Shown here one piece after another: positions 1 through 11,857 of a DNA stretch of 64,000 nucleotides. Position numbers and translations under genes: made by a program. How positions within the stretch are numbered: position 1 is the stretch's first letter; each line of letters begins with the position of its first letter. The stretch covers positions 4,774,001 through 4,838,000 of the forward strand of contig NC_064650.1 in NCBI RefSeq assembly GCF_001723175.1. The letters run 5' to 3'. Origin of the DNA: Penicillium oxalicum. Lineage: Eukaryota; Ascomycota; Eurotiomycetes; Eurotiales; Aspergillaceae. Below the pieces are notes generated by a model. It was given only the letters and a program-made list of their open reading frames with translations, was not told the DNA's origin and did no database searches.

Positions 1-455
1 CGTTCTGTCAACCGGCATCTGTATTATACCCCCTCTTCCAACTCCAGAGTCTCTGTCTCATTTCTTTGATCTGGATGTTTTGGCATACGCATCACATGGG
101 AAGGAAACCCGGAGTTTATGGTGACCATGAAAAATCTCGCAAAGGCTCTTTCCAACCGGAGACCGCTGACATCCATTGTCTCATAGCCAGCGTCAGTGTT
201 GATTCTTATTTTTCCCTCTATTCAATTTACTGTATTCAAAAACTGCATCTGCGGTTCTCAAGATTCGATTGTTTCTAAGAATAGGATCCCTGGGGGGCCA
301 TATGTACGACCTGTAAGAACCAGACACTGGTAAGGACTAAAGTTGATGAAATCAAGGCAGAATTGAGCGACGATCAAAGAGTGCGAAAATGATGAAGGGA
401 ACCGACCATGGCTGGTGCGGAGAGTGAAATGGCTCAAGACACGGTGGGTGACTGT
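1..455. other. Intergenic, no supported gene
   Basis: No conserved protein or RNA was recognised. Short open frames occur but have no ATG-initiated, protein-like content. It lies downstream of the 746-aa minus-strand gene, so part of it is probably that gene's 3' untranslated region. Confidence 0.5.
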
Positions 456-2696
456 TCACTGTTCCAGCTCCATTGGGAGCAGTTTGGACGATGCGGTGCG
501 ATAGCCCTTTTGAATATGCGATGCCAATTCCTTGACGCGAGTTCGATTTACGCGACCTTCGTGGATGAACTTATCAAGGCGATATCCATGGCCAACCTGC
601 TGCCAGTCCTCCAGCTTCTCCGACCACCCCGTTCCCCTCTCATACCAGGCATTCCGTTGCTTCGTTGACATGCCAAATCCTTGTGGCGGCCTGGGTAACA
701 TCCAGGCGGCTGTATCGATATGTCCATCCGGAGGCTCCTCGGCCGACCCTTCGTATAGTTGAATGGAGCGAAGGACATTTTGATTTCCTGTCATTGACCT
801 CTGTCTATTGACCGCAGCTCGCCATGAATCGAGACGGGGAATGCGAGCTCGCTCTCGGGGGACTTCGGGGTACTTGCGTTTGGAAACCTCGCTGACGCCA
901 TCATCCGGTCTGGGACATCGAGGATCTCCCCACCGTCTACGATAATCGGTAGAGACTCTCGAAACTGGATCGGTCACCAACCAAGTTTCTCGATTGAGCC
1001 AGTGGTTGGCAAGCAGTGTGAATTGATACGGTTTCTGTCCTGGTGTCATCTCATCGTACACCCATTTGACTTTACGATTCAGTTGGTCAATCAAGCGGGA
1101 TTCCCAGTCACTGAGGTTTGCCGGCGGACGCGGCACATCATCGGCAGTGCCATCCCAGCGGCCAGACCCGGAATAAGACACGCTTTGATACCTTTGGGCC
1201 TCGCTAGACTGGCCCGTCGACATCTGTAGGCTGAGATTCTTCTGGACAACATTGTGAATCCCATGCCAGGAGTGCAGGGGTTGGTTTGAGGTATGCGCCG
1301 CCAATGAACTTGGTCTCTTGGAAGGCCGGAATCTGACCGGTGCAGTGTTAAATTTCGCAGGATCGGCAGCTGCCTTGCTGACTCTTCTTTCCATGGACTT
1401 GGAACCGAGGGCAGTGATGGGGATTGGTTTAGTCTCAAAGGGGCACTGTGACATCCGGGGACTCATTCCTAATTGAAAAGAACAAGCCCCCCGCATACCC
1501 TGCCCCGAAAGACTGCTGGCCCAAGGAGCCGTAGCGGGGGTCCCTGGTGGTCCCGAAGAATCTCTGCTGTAAGATCCCGCATGAGTGTGACGTGCTTTGA
1601 GTTGCATCCGTGCTGACCAAGCCCTGTACTTGCGCGCGCGATGATATGTGCTTCTTGAAGCAGAGGATGGAGGAACTCTGGGATATCCGAGCAAAGAGTT
1701 CGGTGCAAACCGAACACTTGCACTGGTCTCGTGCTCAGAAGAATGGGGGCTTTCTGACCCAAACGAGAGCAGCGATAAATGACGGATCCGCAATCTCTTA
1801 TTGGGCTCCGATAGGGCTTCTGCACGCGCACGGGGATCGTGCCATCTCGTGGCCACTATTGGGGGCGAATGAACCTGCGTCGACACGGTTGACCGGTAAC
1901 CAATGTCCTTTGCCCTGATCTGTTCGATCCTTTTTATTCGCCTGCCATTTGGTACCGGCAGCTCCGTGGGGATCGTATTGACCACCTGGTGGGTGAGGGA
2001 GATGAAAGACTTGTTTTCCCGATGGCCTGTCCGCGATTCGGGGAGGGACCACGAAATAGTGGCATAGGGGCGTTCGGCATCGGGTCTCATGGTCCGAGGA
2101 GCCTGACACTCGTCATTGTTGAGCAAGGCCCCGCGGCATTCTACCGAAGATCGAGGGTACGGAGCCGAGAAAGCGGGAGTGAAGTCGGTGCTCTGCAAGA
2201 ATCGCGGGAGGAGCTTGAATCTTGTGCGTCTGGCGCGTCTCTCGTCTCTCGCTTCGCAGCCCGGATCCCACCAGATCCACTCATAACTGTTTCTCGGTGA
2301 GTCCCAGGAGAGCCAGTCGAGGATCCGGCGCAACCCTCTTTGGATAAAAGCCTTGTTCCTCTCGTGGGTCTCCACGAGAACCCACCCGTACCATGTTCTG
2401 GCGTATCGAGTTGTGGTCTGTTTGTTTTGTTGCAACACTCTGTGTCTGGTCCACGACCGAACGTAGTAGCCAATTTTCCAGAAGAGGACAGAGAGCACGA
2501 AAATGCCTACGGTGCCCGCAAGTAGCTCCACAAAGACGCTGGCGCTGATGGAGGAACTCACAGAAACTGGTGTACTGTGCACCTGCTTCCTATGAACGGG
2601 GGGGAATGGTGAGAAGGAATGGTACTGCCACGTGCCCACTGGAGCCATTTGCTTTGATCTCAGCAAGCCCTGGAGCTCGGGGCAATGTTGCACCAT
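456..2696 (-). CDS. Hypothetical membrane-anchored fungal protein, 746 aa
   Basis: A single uninterrupted 746-codon frame opens with ATG and ends in TGA. I do not recognise the family with certainty. Residues about 50-78 form one strongly hydrophobic segment flanked by basic residues (VRSWTRHR), so a single-pass membrane anchor with a long soluble C-terminal part is inferred. Just after it lies an aromatic patch (RTWYGWVLVETHERNKA, then YEWIWWDP) of a kind I associate with uncharacterised Aspergillus proteins. The middle, about residues 180-480, is Ser/Pro/Arg-rich and probably disordered. The C-terminal 200 residues are again Trp/Tyr-rich and probably folded. A second ATG at residue 17 could be the true start. 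No catalytic motif was seen. The length and sustained protein-like composition make it very likely to be a real gene, but its function is unknown. Confidence 0.75.
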   Translation of the reverse strand: MVQHCPELQGLLRSKQMAPVGTWQYHSFSPFPPVHRKQVHSTPVSVSSSISASVFVELLAGTVGIFVLSVLFWKIGYYVRSWTRHRVLQQNKQTTTRYARTWYGWVLVETHERNKAFIQRGLRRILDWLSWDSPRNSYEWIWWDPGCEARDERRARRTRFKLLPRFLQSTDFTPAFSAPYPRSSVECRGALLNNDECQAPRTMRPDAERPYATISWSLPESRTGHRENKSFISLTHQVVNTIPTELPVPNGRRIKRIEQIRAKDIGYRSTVSTQVHSPPIVATRWHDPRARAEALSEPNKRLRIRHLSLLSFGSESPHSSEHETSASVRFAPNSLLGYPRVPPSSASRSTYHRARKYRAWSARMQLKARHTHAGSYSRDSSGPPGTPATAPWASSLSGQGMRGACSFQLGMSPRMSQCPFETKPIPITALGSKSMERRVSKAAADPAKFNTAPVRFRPSKRPSSLAAHTSNQPLHSWHGIHNVVQKNLSLQMSTGQSSEAQRYQSVSYSGSGRWDGTADDVPRPPANLSDWESRLIDQLNRKVKWVYDEMTPGQKPYQFTLLANHWLNRETWLVTDPVSRVSTDYRRRWGDPRCPRPDDGVSEVSKRKYPEVPRERARIPRLDSWRAAVNRQRSMTGNQNVLRSIQLYEGSAEEPPDGHIDTAAWMLPRPPQGFGMSTKQRNAWYERGTGWSEKLEDWQQVGHGYRLDKFIHEGRVNRTRVKELASHIQKGYRTASSKLLPMELEQ

Positions 2697-5600
2697 GTGA
2701 CTACCCCGAAAGAATAAAGGAGCGGCGATTCAAGAGACGTGGGTTGGGACATGACGAAGCAGAGATGGACGAAGGTGACTTGTGAGCCTTTCTCAAATCC
2801 GTTCCAGGCGTGTGGCTCGATGGGAAGCGCACCTTCTCTTTTTGGAAATTGTCTTGGGCGTTGACTTCCTTTGAGGAACTCGAAGCCCTCGAGGACATAC
2901 AGATTTTGGAGGCTTCTCTTTGGGGCTGCATGTGCGCGCACTTGACACCTTGATTTTTGGGCTTGTCACGAGAGAGCTCCATTCAAGCATATAGACCGAG
3001 ACAGAACATTGATGCTAGCCACCTGTTGTCAATTTGAACACGGATTTCAAATCCACGCATCGGGTCTCAGCTTACATGCCGAGAATACTTGGTTTGCTTT
3101 ACTTTTTTTTTATGGTCTTTTCCTTTGAATGGCGCTCCATCGATTGCACCCGCGCTATCTCAAACTCCCTCACGGATGCGCTCCGGTGGTTGCACGCTCT
3201 TCCAGCTGATGCATGGAATCCCCCCGGTTCTCATCACCCCTTCCATGATCTTTATCTGGCGGTTGCCTCCTTCTGCTGCCGGGAGGGATGTCCGGTAAGA
3301 AAAGACCAGATTCGGAGGTATATGTCCGGGAACATTGCAGACGGAAGCTTTGACCAGGATGCAGCACCGGATTGATGCCATTGAGCATATCAAAGCGGTG
3401 CCGAGAGCTTCACCGCCACAACTAGGAGTGGCGGTGCGTCCCTTTGTGTCGTTGGATCGACGCGGGATGTTGACCCACTCGCCGCCCCACGGCGGCACGG
3501 AAACTTTTTCCCGTTCGCGGAGTGACAACTCAAGTTACCAAGTCTCGAGGCTTTAAAAGTCTACGAGGCTCCTGTATCTGCACCACGTTCCAACCAGATC
3601 GGCTTTCCTTCTGCAGTAGGTTGGATAGACCCCCTGTCAACACACTCGACAACCGATCCGCTCTCGATGTATTGAAAGTTTCGGCCGATGATCGCCTCGC
3701 GTCATGGTCAATCCTGGATATCAAAGTCCCTTGGTCGAGATGAATCTATGCCCGGTCCCACCATTTTTATGCGTGCCGCACTTCCAATGTGATGTTGCAA
3801 CCAGGACATGACAATTCAGCCCTGTTCAGGTCTATCTGAAGGATGACGAGCTGCGATCAGATCTCTGATCTCGCCCTGAGTTGAATGTGGCATGACGCTG
3901 AAGGCTCGAGCCCATCTGTTGACCCCGCGAGAGTAGGGAGACTTGACCACAAAGCGTATTGTGGACCTTGCCAGCTTCACCAGCTGAGGCTGGTGATTCA
4001 CGCAAGAAGCTCTGCGACACTCTCCCACTGCCCCGGGACCGGCCGTGAGTCAAGGAGCATTTCATCCTTGGAAAGGAAATGCAATGAACCTCGTATCCCC
4101 GGAGCTGTGCATTTGGTAGCAAGTTCATAAGGCTGGAGAGTTCCCTGTACATGGTTTGAATTAAGATGCAGATCCGTGTCCAGTGCTGCATGCCGCAGCA
4201 CGCAGTGGTCCTCGGAGTGACCGATCAAGCTTGACGACGTGCGTCTTTCCAGGGGTCCACGGGCCACCACTAGCCTCGATTCTGCATGCGCCACAACAGG
4301 GCGTGCCCCGACCAAACTGTAGACGAAGCTCTATTTAAAGACAAATTGTCGCTTGACTCGCTATTCTCGTCGATCGACTTCCCCATATGCTCTCGTGCAT
4401 CTCTCGGGTCGACAGATGACGAAGATCCTGCTCCCCCTCCCCTCGCTGATGCCTCACACTCTTGGACTCTGAACAGACGCCCAAGCGGACGTACACTGCT
4501 GGCTTGCCGCACGGACTGCCACTTCTCTGGACGGACAATATGTAGTCCAGTCTGGATGATGAGTGAGATACGACGTAAGCTCTTTTTTCGCCGCGTCCAC
4601 TCAGAACTTTTTGCTCTCGTGCAGACCAAACACAGACAGCATATCTCTTCTTCCATGACCCGCTTTTTTTTGTCCCCTTGCGAGAGAAAGACAGGGGAAC
4701 AACACACTTTTCAAGACGTAGAGAACGCGTGGGATACGCAACCATTGTGACGGAGCAATCTACTGCAACATGTCCCACACGCACTAGCCCCTCGAGGAAA
4801 AGACTTTCGTCCATCCACTTTTCACGCGACAGTAGACGGAGGACGGTGGATCAGGGTCTTCATGTTGTATCAGCACTCATCAGCATCTGCGGGGCCTGCT
4901 AGTCAACTCTAATTCCTTTGTCAAATGCCACTCTGTCCTTGTGATTCGCAAATACCCTGGACGGCTGTGGGATAGTTCTTTTCCTTGTTTAGAAGAGTGT
5001 CCAATGGCGAGCCAAATTCTTCAAGGATACCTTTGGTACTTTTGGTCGTATCGTCAGTCTCATCTCCATTCGAGATTGGCGGATTGGTGGACACGCCGCC
5101 GAAGATGGTGAATGGTCCTGTCGAGGGGATCTTTCTTGCATCCAGTCATGCCCACGACAGATTCTTGGTTCATGCGGTCAGACCTACCGACTAATGAGGT
5201 AATCTTGCCGTACTTTGCCCACATTGGACCTCACGGATGCGGCGGAAAGAAGTACCATCGGAGGTTACTTTTTGAGAGTCCCCACCATATCATCGTCGCT
5301 CTTCAGGCACACCATTTAGTCAATTTATCTGACTGGATGGGAGAGCCGTGGGCCGCTTGGATCAACATGCTCTCAGTGGATCCAGCAATTTAACCGAAAG
5401 ACGAGACCACCTTCTCACCTCCACTCTCTTCTTCTCCACCCCCCTCCCCCCCACTCTTGGTGGCTGAATCTCTCACCTTGTCCGGGTCCGTCTGATGCAC
5501 TTTGGCGTGCCAGTGATTGCCCGGATCTGCACAGGGGGGAGGGGGAGGGATCCTGACGCAGGGTCTTCGAGCCACAGGTTGAATACCATTTCTTCTTTCA

Positions 5601-6178
5601 TTTATGCATGAAATACGGTATTTGACCCGGAATTTGAGTGGCAAATCTCCTTCGTGACCTGGAATCATCTCGCGAAGCCCTAATCTGGAAAGATAGTACC
5701 GATGCACCAGATCACTCTGCGGAAGGGAGTGATTCTGGATCGCTGACGGGACTTTGTCAGGACTATATATGAAGACGGCTTATATCTCTGGCCTTGAGAC
5801 TTGAGGTCATGCTCATTGATATTCCCAACCTCTCATCATTTGCCCGAGTCAGTGGAATTGAAACATTCTCGTGCAACGGTGTATACATTCACTTGATTAG
5901 ACTTGTTTGTACGAGGACAACTCCCTCCCCCCCATCAATGTGAGTATTCGTCCTCGTCAGTCCTTTGCTTTCCAACAAGACAAATTGTAATTTAACTTTT
6001 CTAGATCTTCTCGTACCATCCTCTTTGATCGATCTTCATTCAATCGATCCTAAAGCTCGAAAAAGTAACTCGTGAAACCCACGGGTCCAGACTCTTCCCA
6101 TCCATCTTCATTTCCCCCAGATCCAGCAACATTCACCTTCTCAATTTAACCCAACTTCACCCTACTACCCCTTCAACA
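2697..6178. other. 3.5-kb intergenic region with only short unsupported frames
   Basis: Several 100-160 codon open frames occur on both strands, the longest an ATG-initiated 159-codon frame at 4335-4814 on the minus strand. They overlap each other antisense and resemble no known family, so none is called. The last 300 bases before 6179 are pyrimidine-rich (TCTTCCCATCC, CTTCACCCTACT), as expected for the 5' leader of the following plus-strand gene. Confidence 0.5.
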
Positions 6179-6804
6179 ATGGCGGCTTCCTCTCAAGAAT
6201 TCACCCTCACCTTCGAAATCGCACCCCCAACAACCGTCCGACCCGGCCACCCATTCACCCTCCCCGTCATCATCTCCGTCCGTCCACTGAGCAACCTCCC
6301 ACAGTCCTCCCAGACCACCACCCACCTCGTCGCAAGCGCCAATCTTCGCAACGAATCCGGGACCAGCGCCGCAGCGGGACTCAGCGGAAACCTGACCGCA
6401 ATGGTTCGCAGTCGCATCGAGCCCTCAATGAGTGGGTATGCCAAATTCACGGGCCTGACCATCTCTCAGCCGGGCACGTATCGACTGAGAATCATGCTAA
6501 GTGCATCGACGGTGAAGGGGGTGATGATCAAGGAAGTGCTCGATTCGGGCATCATCCACGTCCATGCGGCGGCGCCGTTGACACAACGACCGAGTAGGCT
6601 TTTTCTTTTTTTTCTTTCCCATCTTCTTCTTCTTTTTGTTTTTTGCACTTGATTCGTCGTAAAAGACATTCCATCTACTGGTTTCAGCTTGATTCGATTA
6701 ACCACTTCCCTTTAGACCCAGCAATGGTAGCAAAACTTCAGCAATTGATAGCTGAAAACTTGGACATTTCCGCCGCAGATATTGCAAAGTGGCAGAGCGC
6801 ATGA
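6179..6804 (+). CDS. Small velvet-domain-like protein, 167 aa, two exons
   Basis: Exon 1 is 6179-6593 and exon 2 is 6716-6804. The 122-nt intron starts GTAGGC and ends CCTTTAG, and the joined frame is exactly 504 nt ending in TGA. Without splicing the frame runs into a Phe/Leu-rich tail encoded by the T-rich intron, which supports the intron. The protein begins with a beta-type stretch (APPTTVRPGHPF). Its strongest velvet-like signature lies near residues 83-125: GYAKFTGLTISQPGTYRLRI, then KGVMIKEVLDSGIIHVH. The C-terminal helix ends DIAKWQSA. In VeA/VelB/VosA proteins the velvet fold binds DNA and mediates dimerisation in light and development control. The usual basic N-terminal velvet motif is not evident here, so a DNA-binding role is uncertain. 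The gene is likely real; the velvet assignment is an inference from pattern. Confidence 0.65.
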
Positions 6805-7063
6805 TCGGATATGGACACTTGGAATCAGACGAGACCTTGCAAGCACCAACAGGTCCTTGATAGAATGAATGACTTTTATTCACATTCTAGCGCACAGGAA
6901 GTCGGGCAGATCGTTGAGGAAACATCCGTCAGCGACTCGGGAGAATCACAATTTTCTTTCAAATTACAAGTCCGGGTGGTCTTTCGAAATGGGATGGGTG
7001 AGCCATTGTGGATTTGGACCACCGGTATTCTTTTCCTTTTTCTCTCTTTGAATTTACAACTTC

Positions 7064-7100
7064 TCTCTCTCTCTCTGTCCCTCTCTCTTTCTCTTATATA
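7064..7100. repeat. CT-rich microsatellite
   Basis: Imperfect tandem CT dinucleotides in non-coding sequence downstream of the velvet-like gene. Confidence 0.8.
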
Positions 7101-7297
7101 ATTCTCGATGCCTCAATCGCTATATCTGAACCTTCTCCTGTTTTACAAATTCCAGTATCGAGGGTTTCCCAAACTTCAACCCATGCTCCGCGTCGCGATC
7201 CCGGCCTGATCGGCGAGTGGAACAGCCCTACTGACGCGAGACCCTGGGAACCACTAGTCCAAACCATCCAATACTAATAAGACATGGAGGCAACCCG

Positions 7298-7328
<31 letters not shown>

Positions 7329-7645
7329 TTTACAGTCATATGACCTTAGATTCTCCTTTCTATTCATGATTCGACCTCGTACAAGTCTTCATTCAAAATA
7401 CACTTCCCCTGCAGCAAGGCATAGGTAAAATAAAACAACACTCGAAAGCATTTCACAGGGGAAAGATGGAACTTTGCCAAATCTCAACCGAAACTTTCTA
7501 TATCTGCGCGGAAATACCTAAGCTAGAGTACTTCCAGCACATGATTTTCTCCCAGTTCTTTGTAAGGTTAGATTCCACGTCTAGATCTATTTCCCATCTC
7601 CCATCCATGCCTACTACGTACTCTCTTGTGTTCCGCCGAACTAAG

Positions 7646-7671
7646 CCCCCCCCCCCCCCCCCCCCCCCCCC
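7646..7671. repeat. Poly-C homopolymer, 26 nt
   Basis: An uninterrupted run of C on the plus strand, followed directly by T- and A-rich homopolymers. Its length may be inaccurate because long homopolymers are error-prone in sequencing. Confidence 0.9.
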
Positions 7672-8704
7672 TTTTTCATTTTTTTTTAAAAAAAACATTG
7701 CTTGGAACATTGTCGACCTGTTGGTAGGGGCTCATATACGTGGATGTACCTGTCTATGTTAGGTGGATTGGATTTGGCAGCATTTGGCTTGAAATAGGGG
7801 GTAAGAGTTTGAGTTTGGTACTGACTTGGTGGGTACCTTGGATTCGACATGTGAGTGGGTTAGGTTTATCATTTGATCTGGGGGTTGGGGGTGGATTCTC
7901 TTTCTTTGGAACGCGGGGGGTCGTTGAAGGTTCAAATGCGGTATGAGCTCTAGTCTGAGTGGGAGGAGCAGATTAAAAAGGTCGATTTTCCTTGGAAAGA
8001 ATTATAAAGTAGGGCGCGGAGGCTTGAAAGATATGATTCATTCGTATTCATGTTCAAACAACAGACTGGGTATTCAACTTGAATGCCTGGTAGTATCAAG
8101 ACTGATCTGAATACAGTTGACAAAACAGCGTTCAACACATTATAGCGGGCCTCCGATGAAGAATGATATGTCATTGATTTCAGCGGGACTCGGATAGCTC
8201 CCGTCATCTCCGTGGTTTGGCCATCGATTGAAGATGATGTTCAGTCACAGAAAAAAAAGATCCAATCACTTTCCAATGTCATGCTCAATATCCTGCAAAT
8301 ATGACAAGAAAAAGATAAAAATTTCACACTCCAATATAAGAGTCATCAATGGTAGCATTCACTTTCAAGTGGAAGAGCCCAAGAGTCGAAAAATTGACTG
8401 ATTACGGCGCGGCTGGAGTGGACCACCTGCACCGGCCATAGGATCTCCTGGCGGAACGTCGTGGCTGTGACAAGGATGTTTGCACGCCTTCTCAGGCGAC
8501 ACATCGAATTGAATCGGAACGGAGTCGTTCAAGTGTCGGTGTGACCGGGGGGTAGATTGGATGGTCAAGCGGAATCACAGCTTCTAGGAAAGGACCCACT
8601 GAATCGAAACCATGCCTGGATCATAGGTGACAGGCGGCCGAGTCTGAATGCTGGCGGGAGGGGAAAAAAAGAAACAAAGAAAACATCACGAATGAATGCC
8701 CCAC

Positions 8705-9271
8705 TCAACTCTCCTTGCCATGGTGGCGGAGCTTGTCGATGCCATCGCGGACGGTCTCGCGCACGCTAAAGCCCCCAAAAAGCCAATCATTAGAGTGGCG
8801 GCCGTATTGCTGAACAGTACCGTTGTAGCGACGATAGTCATTGCAGTGCTTGCGTCCGATAGTTTCAGACTGTGTATGTCCCGCCTGCTCCTGTCGAGGA
8901 GACTGGGAACCGAGAGGGTGAAAAGCCATGCGGGTCGGACTCTGCGAGCCAAAGGCGCGGTTGATGTCGAGGGATGAAGAGGTCAGTGTGGATGAGTCGG
9001 AGAAGCTCCGCCGTGCGATGTCGTGATGATTGGACTCGACGCTTGCGGAGCGGTGACGGCGGTGAGATTTGGGAAGATCCAACGAAGCAGGAGATTTCTG
9101 ACTGGATCGAGAGAGTTTGGAGACCAGGGGATTTGTGAATCTCCGACCACGACGCTTATCGTCGGAGTGGTGAGTCTCACGAGAAGAAGATGTCGTGCCA
9201 GAAGACAGGGACTGAGAGCGTGCAGGATAGTTGTTGGACTTGTTGGACTTGTTGGGGCCGTTGGAGGGCAT
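8705..9271 (-). CDS. Small Ser/Arg-rich conserved fungal protein, 188 aa
   Basis: The open frame continues upstream to an ATG at 9412, but the ATG at 9271 is preferred because the protein from there (MPSNGPNKSNKSNN) has uniform low-complexity character. The 47 upstream residues look like translated leader. The body is rich in Ser, Arg, His and Asn, with many SxS and RxxS motifs suggesting phosphorylation and disorder. The C-terminus is different: NDWLFGGFSVRETVRDGIDK has a compact aromatic/charged pattern of a short conserved motif or helix. The tandem NKS repeat is encoded by a repeated TGTTGGACT unit near 9233-9256. No enzymatic motif was found. A fungal-specific regulatory or adaptor peptide is possible, but function is not assigned. 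Confidence 0.55.
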   Translation of the reverse strand: MPSNGPNKSNKSNNYPARSQSLSSGTTSSSRETHHSDDKRRGRRFTNPLVSKLSRSSQKSPASLDLPKSHRRHRSASVESNHHDIARRSFSDSSTLTSSSLDINRAFGSQSPTRMAFHPLGSQSPRQEQAGHTQSETIGRKHCNDYRRYNGTVQQYGRHSNDWLFGGFSVRETVRDGIDKLRHHGKES

Positions 9272-10775
9272 GTGTATCACGATGCTGAAGAGGTACGAGG
9301 AATTGCAGCACCAGAGAAATTTTTTGACTGGGGAGGTGGAGATAATCGGAGAAAGAGGAGGGAAAACTCGAAAGGTAATCACTTCTTTCAGATGGGGATC
9401 AAAGGACTTCATATACGTCTTGATTCACTCCACCTGCTCCTCTCATGCCCCAGGCTCGTCTGGTTCTGCCCTGCTGTGCCCTCCCCCAGTGGAAGATGCC
9501 TCTTGCCCCGTGCCTCGACGGACCCACTGTCCTCACGCTTCTCACGCTATGACTTGGCCGCTTGGTCCCTTCAGTGGAGTCTGGCCTTGTAAGGCGACCA
9601 ACCAAATACTACTCCGCTTCTTGGTGCTCAAGTGGAAAGGAGCTAAAAGCCTATCCTAACCAGCAGACCAATCAGATACCTAGAGCACTGTCCCTCCGGG
9701 CACCATCGCTCTGCGCCCGTGCAGAAGAACCCACTGACGTGTCACCAACCGCCAATCAGAGGTGCTCAAAGGCGTCCCACCATGGGTCCCCCTGGAAGGG
9801 TCGCTAGGCATCCGTGTCGGTGAGTCGTCAATGGTCGAGTCTGGACAGGACTCTTCAAATGGTCTCCCTCATTTGTGGGTGCCGGTCGGGCCGATTCAAC
9901 TTGACGATTGCAATCAAGTGCCGCAGCAGGTCAAAAGGAATGCAATTCTCGTAGATTCCCAGTCGCGCCATCCACATGGTTACGTATCTGCGTGAGACGG
10001 CGGAACAATAAATGCGCACCTGGGAGACAGAGTCTCGGAGTGATGCTCGTCGGCAGTACTGTAGGTCCTCGGAGGTCAGAGCTTGGCTGAACGTCATCTG
10101 TTTATTTTTCTGCCTAGGAGCCTCCTCGACCCACTCACATCTGTGGAGCTCCACGATCGATCCCACATTGACATAACCGCTGAGGTATTGTCGCCTCATG
10201 TATGCATTCGCAGGCCTATTCAATAGGTGGGCAATGGTCCTCCCATGCCGAATTTTCCGATGTTTGCCTCCACCCGGACGCATCTCATACTCCACACTCC
10301 ATGTTCGTCAATTGACTGTGTGATGAGGGAGTCATGAGTTGCACGTCCCGATTTGAACCATTCAAGGAACTCATCTGAGGATGGGCGCCTCGTCCATTTA
10401 CTGGAGGAGTACACGGTATACGCATTCAAGGTAAGTAGGCGATCAGGAATAAACCAAACAGCCAGTAGTCAGTACTGTTATCAACGTGTACGCAAGTCCT
10501 ACCTTGGGAAAGCACTTCGTGAAAACCACATGTCAGGCAAACGACTCTCACCTATCTCCAGTCTTCTTTCATCGCTCACCCCTTCAAGAACATAAAAAGA
10601 TAAGGCCGAAGGGTCCAATGGGCCGTGTCTCGCTTGATCTGCAGCCCGTGTCCAGCTGAGCTGTCCGCCCAGTTGGGCGGAATCAACTGACCAGGCCCCT
10701 TTGAACTCTGTCTTATCGCCAACCTTTTTCCCGGGTACTCTGCCTCTGGGCCGCTCGGAATGGTCTCCACCCGTC
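9272..10775. other. Intergenic region with fragmentary minus-strand open frames
   Basis: Two overlapping minus-strand frames at 9855-10295 and 10220-10429, in different phases and with non-ATG starts, could be exons of the tentative gene at 10776-11619 or noise. A good-looking plus-strand donor (AAG|GTAAGT) lies at 10430-10436, so neither strand is favoured. No family was recognised. Confidence 0.35.
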
Positions 10776-11619
10776 CTATTGATTGCGGATGCCAGCTGGA
10801 CATTCCAGTCTGTCGTGACGGATATCCGAGACTATTAGTATTGAGTACCTACGTTGTGGTGGGGCCACTCTATACCAACGAGGTGAGATAAAGTTGGAAA
10901 TCACCACTCCAGAGACGTGGAACATCCGTAACCAATACGCATGCAAGTGTTTCGATCGACATTCCCCGCACCCGGCTCTCTTATCTGTCCGTAGATGATC
11001 AATAAGAGCGAGACTGGTATCCTCGTCAACCAGCCGCCCGTCCATCGGGGACGGAGTCAGATAACAGCTCAGGCTTGTACTATACTGGGCTTCAATACTT
11101 GGTCCCATGAAGTTCAACCTTGCCGTTGAACCTAGTGCCCGTGAGAGATGTTTCTGTCGGACCTCACAAAGAGAATGACGGTTCAGATCCGAAATCGCCC
11201 AAAATAGCTTGCAGTCACTTGTGTTGACGGAGCTCGACTCAATTTCAGTCTGACCAACGAGGTCCCATCTCGCAAACCTACTTTGCTGTCTGGGGTACAT
11301 TGAATGCAACCAATGATTTCCCCACCAGAACTGCTCGGGCCTAATTACCAAGTGTGTTCTAGCGGCTTTCCCTCGGAAACGACTGTTACTGCCAAATGAT
11401 GTAAGGTGCCTCGTGATTCCCCCGACGAGATCAGGCTTCTCTCAGGTCCTGAAATACTAGAATTGGAAGATACGACCGGGTCAAAGTTACCCACTCCCCA
11501 TTGTCCATTGGAGGGTCCATTGGAGGGCGATCGGGAATCAAGAAGTGTGGACGTCCGGGACCTATCGCCTTCCAGTTGAATGTTACAGGCAGTTGAGACA
11601 CCCAACCTGGGTACGACAT
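10776..11619 (-). CDS. Tentative spliced hypothetical gene (partial model)
   Basis: An ATG at 11619 opens a frame (MSYPGWVSQLPVTFNWKAIG) with protein-like composition as far as a GTAACT donor at about 11491. From about 11440 down to 10776 a second frame stays open for about 220 codons and is rich in aromatics (RPEQFWWGNHWLHSMYPRQQ). It can be joined in phase to the first by a roughly 50-nt intron ending GAGAG. Neither exon resembles a family I know, and the 3' end may continue through further exons towards 9855. A 12-bp tandem duplication at 11504-11527 lies in exon 1 and adds a PPMD repeat in frame. This is a model to test, not a firm gene. Confidence 0.3.
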
Positions 11620-11857
11620 ACGGATCTATTCATAGAAGAAAGAAATGTAATGCGCGCAAGAATTTATCACACCCCAAGAAAACGTTGAGGATATCGGAAA
11701 ATATCTCCCAACACCGGCAACCAGTTTCACCACCCTATGCAATGCAAGTATTCATGGGATCCTCATCAATCTTCATCGGGTCACAACAAGATGCGTCCGA
11801 CTCTCTCGACTCAATCAGCTTCACCAAAAAAAAGGTACCCTCCATGCGGAGGTGTCA

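Larger units (their letters stand above)
6805..8704. other. Intergenic region with simple repeats and a 26-nt poly-C tract
   Basis: It contains CT-rich microsatellite sequence at about 7064-7100, T/C-rich repeats of TTTTTC type at about 7298-7332, and the poly-C run annotated separately. Open frames such as 6811-7101 are driven by the CT repeat and have no recognisable domain. Part is presumably the 3' untranslated region of the velvet-like gene. Confidence 0.5.

Noticed and set aside
4286..4814. Two overlapping open frames of 154 and 159 codons on opposite strands
   Set aside because: Neither resembles a known protein and each is the other's antisense. The evidence is insufficient for a gene.
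9023..9592. 189-codon plus-strand open frame
   Set aside because: Antisense of the Ser/Arg-rich 188-aa gene; no recognisable domain.
11504..11527. 12-bp tandem duplication as a mobile-element footprint
   Set aside because: There are just two copies and no flanking terminal repeats; simple slippage in a possible exon explains it.
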